Assembly (NCBI GenBank): GCA_025774425.1
Contig: JALGWA010000053.1
Location: 1 to 7,413, forward strand
Length of the DNA stretch: 7,413 nucleotides
Origin: a bacterium
GTDB lineage: Bacteria; Arandabacterota; Arandabacteria; Arandabacterales; JALGWA01
Reading direction: 5' to 3'
This document shows positions 4,977 to 7,413 of this stretch, piece by piece. The notes below the pieces were generated by a model. That model made no database searches. It was not told the origin of the DNA and saw only the letters and a program-made list of their open reading frames with translations. Position 1 is the first letter of the stretch. Every line of letters begins with the position of its first letter. The position numbers were made by a program, and so were the translations under genes.

Positions 4977-6705
4977 GGTGGCGCGAGGTCGTGACCAATC
5001 TGATACAGCAAGGGGGCTGATCTTCCCGGTGAGCGATCCGGTAGCGGGCAGCCAAACGAGGAGCTCCGCCGAGATGCAGATGTACGATCTTCTCCGGCGG
5101 GAGCTCGAATCTCCTCCCTACTGCGTGCTTGCTTCCACGGAGTATATCGGGAAGCGGAAGGGAGGCGATCTCTGCGAGGGGGAATTGGACCTGCTCGTAT
5201 TCCACCCCGAGCAGGGGATACTTGTAATAGAAGTCAAGGGCGGCGGCGTCAGCTACAATGGAAACACGCGCCGCTGGTACTCGGTGGACAGGAACGGCGT
5301 GTGCCACGGCATCAAGAATCCCTTCAAGCAGGCACAAAAGGCGGTGCGGGCCATAAAGGCTCGCCTTGCACGACTCGAGGAGTTACCCGCGCCCCTTCCG
5401 TTCCCCGTGGGCTACGCCGTGGCGTTTCCCAACGTCGCATGGCGCGATGCGCGCCTTCCGATGGACGCGGAACGCGGCCTGATAATAGACAGCACGGGAC
5501 TTACGGAAATAGCCAGGATCCTGCCGGGAATAATGGCGCAGCACCGCAGCGGGCGCCACAGGGCCCTTACCAGAAAGGAGGCCGCTGCGGTCCGGACGAA
5601 GATCCTGTACCCGATGTGCCATGTGATCCCCAGCGTCAAGTCCACGATTGACGAGGAGGAGCTTGCGCTCAACGTGATGACCGAAGGGCAGAAGGAGCTC
5701 ATCGCCTGGCTGGAGGACACCCGCCAGATTGCGATAAAGGGGTACGCCGGCACGGGTAAGACCGTCATCGCGGTGGAGAAGGCACGAAGGTTGGCCGCCC
5801 AGGGGCTCAGGGTCGCCTTCCTCTGCTTCAACGCCCCGCTCGCCGAGGACATCAGGTCCACGTTCGAATCGTACAACGAGAACGTCGATGTCAGTACGTA
5901 TCACGCCCTCTGCCGCAGGGTCTGCAAGGAGGTGGGAATTCCCTTCGACGTTCCCCAGACCGGTGCTCATGCCGCACAGAGATTCTGGGATGAGACGGCT
6001 CACCGCAAGCTCGAGGAAGCGCTCGAGCGGACGGATCTGAGGTATGACGCTATCGTCGTGGACGAAGGCCAGGACTTCCGGAAAGACTGGTGGCTGTCGA
6101 TCCTCGGGCTCCTCAAGGACCAGAAGGAAGGTTACTTCTACATCTTCTTCGATCCAAAGCAGTCGATCTACTGTGACGAGATAGATCTCCCGGTGGACGT
6201 CCTCCCGCTCGTCCTCAACACGAACTGCCGGAACACCAGGAGAATCTGCACCTTCCTGTGCGACCTCAGCAAGGTGAACATCCTGCCCAAGAGCGGCATG
6301 CCGGAGGGCAAGAGCCCTCGACTCATCGAATACACTACGGACGACGACCAGATCGCCAGGATCGAGGCCTGCGTCAAGGGATTGATCGAGGAAGGCGGGC
6401 TGTTTCCGTCGGACATCGTTTGTCTCTCCACACATTCACGGAAGAACAGTTGCCTCCGGGACGTGGAGGGCCTGGCGGGGAGACCGTTGGCGGAAGCGAC
6501 CATGCCCCAGGACGGCGCGATACGCTTCTCGAGTCTACACAGGTTCAAGGGCCTGGAAGCCAATGTCGTCTTGCTGTGCGATGTCACGGCCGACAGCGAC
6601 GGCGCGAAACCCGAGCATCTATACGTAGCCGCTTCGCGCGCCAAACACAGGGTGTACATCTTCCACGACCGCTCGTGGAAGATGCCGACATATGCAGCGA
6701 GCTAG
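4975..6705 (+). CDS. NERD nuclease-domain / superfamily I (UvrD-like) DNA helicase
   Basis: This 576-residue two-domain protein begins with a NERD (nuclease-related) domain at about residues 28-150. Its PD-(D/E)xK-like active site is visible as E70-L-D72 and E86-V-K88-G-G, with the family's conserved N115-P-F-K-Q119. A superfamily I helicase core follows: Walker A G256-YAGTGK-T263; motif Ia around 282-290; Walker B VVDEGQDF at 361-368; motif III FFDPKQ at 391-396; motif IV around N418-C-R419-N-type residues; motif V at 514-534 with H522-R-F-K-G; and motif VI at 548-562 with S554-R555 as the arginine finger. All catalytic residues are present, so it should be an active ATP-driven translocase with a nuclease. 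Related proteins occur singly and near phage-defence genes; the exact role is unproven. The ATG at 4975 overlaps a good promoter -10 box, and the family similarity begins only around residue 15, so GTG at 5029 (behind AAGGGGG, 12 nt spacing) is a plausible true start. The neighbours give no operon partner. Confidence 0.88.
   Translation: MVARGRDQSDTARGLIFPVSDPVAGSQTRSSAEMQMYDLLRRELESPPYCVLASTEYIGKRKGGDLCEGELDLLVFHPEQGILVIEVKGGGVSYNGNTRRWYSVDRNGVCHGIKNPFKQAQKAVRAIKARLARLEELPAPLPFPVGYAVAFPNVAWRDARLPMDAERGLIIDSTGLTEIARILPGIMAQHRSGRHRALTRKEAAAVRTKILYPMCHVIPSVKSTIDEEELALNVMTEGQKELIAWLEDTRQIAIKGYAGTGKTVIAVEKARRLAAQGLRVAFLCFNAPLAEDIRSTFESYNENVDVSTYHALCRRVCKEVGIPFDVPQTGAHAAQRFWDETAHRKLEEALERTDLRYDAIVVDEGQDFRKDWWLSILGLLKDQKEGYFYIFFDPKQSIYCDEIDLPVDVLPLVLNTNCRNTRRICTFLCDLSKVNILPKSGMPEGKSPRLIEYTTDDDQIARIEACVKGLIEEGGLFPSDIVCLSTHSRKNSCLRDVEGLAGRPLAEATMPQDGAIRFSSLHRFKGLEANVVLLCDVTADSDGAKPEHLYVAASRAKHRVYIFHDRSWKMPTYAAS
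6661..6680. repeat. Perfect 8-bp stem-loop at the helicase 3' end
   Basis: TTCCACGA (6661-6668) and TCGTGGAA (6673-6680) form a perfect 8-bp inverted repeat with a 4-nt CCGC loop, inside the last 15 codons of the helicase gene. It would fold well in the mRNA. No T-run follows, so it may act as a 3'-end stabiliser or a poor terminator, or be chance constrained by the coding sequence. Confidence 0.4.
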
Positions 6706-6973
6706 CCGACCCGGACAGCCGCTGCTCAACCGCAGGAGCACAGAGCGCGATATGGAACTTGAAATGGGATTCAGCGGCTTTTCGCGCAATCAGGAACACC
6801 GCTGACCCGCCCAAATGCTCTTAGGGCGCCGGCAAAGGGGACAACCAGACCAATCCGGACAGTGCTCTGGGATACAGACCGCTGGCCGCCGCGGTAGAGT
6901 TTCTACCAAGTCGGAGGCAAGAGCTGACTCTCTGAATTGTACTAAGGCCGAGGGCAAGACAGTGGAGGGCACA
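6706..6973. other. Intergenic stretch between convergent genes, no convincing gene
   Basis: The 268 nt between the helicase stop and the RAMA-gene stop hold no reading frame with family-like sequence or a good ribosome binding site, and no tRNA-like fold was found. Two inverted repeats are visible: TCAGCGG (6771-6777) with CCGCTGA (6799-6805), separated by a 21-nt loop, and GGTAGA (6893-6898) with TCTACC (6902-6907), separated by 3 nt. One or both may end transcription from the two converging genes, but neither has the T-run of a standard intrinsic terminator. Confidence 0.4.
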
Positions 6974-7393
6974 CTATTTTTCCCTGAGGACGTCGATCGG
7001 CCGAAACTTCCCGGTTGCCCTATCTTTGTACTTCCAGAATCTCCAGCCGTTCAGTGACTTGCCGGTCACGGCCTTTGCGGCAGCACTGGGACTACGGTAT
7101 AGGCCTTCGGCCACCTTGATCGTCCCATTTCTGTAGACCCGAGCCTTGTAGTCTTTGCCCTTGTACCTTGAATAAAGGATCTTGCCGGACGGGAACAGGC
7201 CCTTGAGGGGGCGCTCAGTGGCACGGCGCGGGGCCCTCCTGGTCCTTTTAGCACTGCGCCGTTTCGCGCTGCCTCGTCTCGCTATCTTCGCCGGTCGGCC
7301 CAACAGTTCTTCGATCTCGCGGCTTACCTCGGCGCGGACTGCCGTCCTCAAGCGAGGCAGCAGGTTTGTTGACTTCGCGAGCTTGCCCCTCAC
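6974..7393 (-). CDS. Basic protein with C-terminal RAMA/DUF2924-like domain (start may lie beyond the window)
   Basis: Read from the GTG at 7393 this is 139 residues. An N-terminal segment (about 5-33) is predicted helical (R-A-E-V-S-R-E-I-E-E-L-L). Next comes a strongly basic linker (36-63) with about a dozen Arg/Lys, then a compact C-terminal domain (about 65-138) with the pattern G-K-I-L-Y...Y-K-G-K-D-Y-K-A-R-V...G-T-I-K-V...Y-R-S-P-S-A-A-A-K-A-V-T-G...N-G-W-R-F-W-K-Y. That pattern matches the RAMA (restriction enzyme adenine methylase associated) and DUF2924-type domains, small beta-rich modules thought to recognise modified DNA or sit beside DNA-modifying enzymes. The assignment rests on the G-x-x-Y-x-S-x-S-x-A-A-x-x-x-T-G...N-G-W-x-F-W core. 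The basic linker suggests DNA or RNA binding. The GTG has only a weak GGGAAA-type ribosome binding site, and the frame stays open to the window edge, so the true start may be upstream. Confidence 0.65.
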   Translation of the reverse strand: MRGKLAKSTNLLPRLRTAVRAEVSREIEELLGRPAKIARRGSAKRRSAKRTRRAPRRATERPLKGLFPSGKILYSRYKGKDYKARVYRNGTIKVAEGLYRSPSAAAKAVTGKSLNGWRFWKYKDRATGKFRPIDVLREK

Positions 7394-7413
7394 TTTGTTT
7401 CCCGACGGATTCG

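Noticed and set aside
4717..5337. Minus-strand open frame (206 codons) spanning the divergent spacer and the helicase N-terminus.
   Set aside because: It overlaps the NERD domain coding sequence and the promoter region, and shows no recognisable protein features.
5383..6435. Minus-strand open frame (350 codons) opposite the helicase.
   Set aside because: Antisense shadow; the plus-strand frame contains all SF1 helicase motifs.
6771..6907. Inverted repeats in the right intergenic region, considered as a tRNA, attachment site or intrinsic terminator.
   Set aside because: No cloverleaf, no T-run after the stems and no duplicated att-like core; kept only as part of the description of the intergenic stretch.
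6815..7057. Plus-strand open frame of 80 codons in the right intergenic region.
   Set aside because: No ribosome binding site, no family-like sequence, and it runs into the convergent RAMA gene.
1..7413. CRISPR array, insertion sequence, integrase or toxin-antitoxin pair.
   Set aside because: No regularly spaced repeats, no transposase or integrase motifs and no paired small overlapping genes were seen on either strand.

Overview
The window is GC-rich (roughly 60% by eye) and comes from a Gram-negative (diderm) bacterium. The evidence is a gene for an outer-membrane beta-barrel with a Sec signal peptide, an RND-type inner-membrane transporter and a periplasmic LolA-like domain, together with strong AGGAGG-type ribosome binding sites. 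The gene set and style would fit a deltaproteobacterial or FCB-like lineage, but nothing here fixes the phylum.

Left part (about 78-4720, minus strand): a tight three-gene operon read right to left. First comes an MMPL/RND transporter whose reading frame continues without a stop into a LolA-like 'outer membrane lipoprotein-sorting' domain. It is followed 17 nt later by an outer-membrane beta-barrel protein, and 12 nt after that by a small DUF2892 (YgaP-type) two-helix membrane protein. Each downstream gene has its own Shine-Dalgarno sequence. Together they look like a trans-envelope route for a lipid or lipophilic cargo: RND pump in the inner membrane, LolA-like carrier in the periplasm, barrel in the outer membrane. 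The cargo cannot be read from the sequence. At the junction of the transporter and LolA-like parts there is a consensus Shine-Dalgarno, an ATG and a fresh signal peptide, so the second half may also be made as a separate protein.

Middle (4721-4974): a divergent intergenic region with a 20-bp near-perfect palindrome, two hairpin-forming inverted repeats and a good sigma70-type promoter (TTGACT-N18-TAACAT) facing right.

Right part: a NERD nuclease-domain/superfamily I (UvrD-like) helicase fusion on the plus strand (4975-6705) with all expected motifs intact. After about 270 nt without a convincing gene, a convergent minus-strand gene (6974-7393, possibly starting beyond the window) encodes a small protein with a very basic linker and a C-terminal RAMA/DUF2924-like domain. 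The helicase and the RAMA-like protein both point to DNA metabolism or defence against foreign DNA, but no complete known defence system is visible. The most unusual item in the window is the in-frame RND-LolA junction carrying its own internal translation start.
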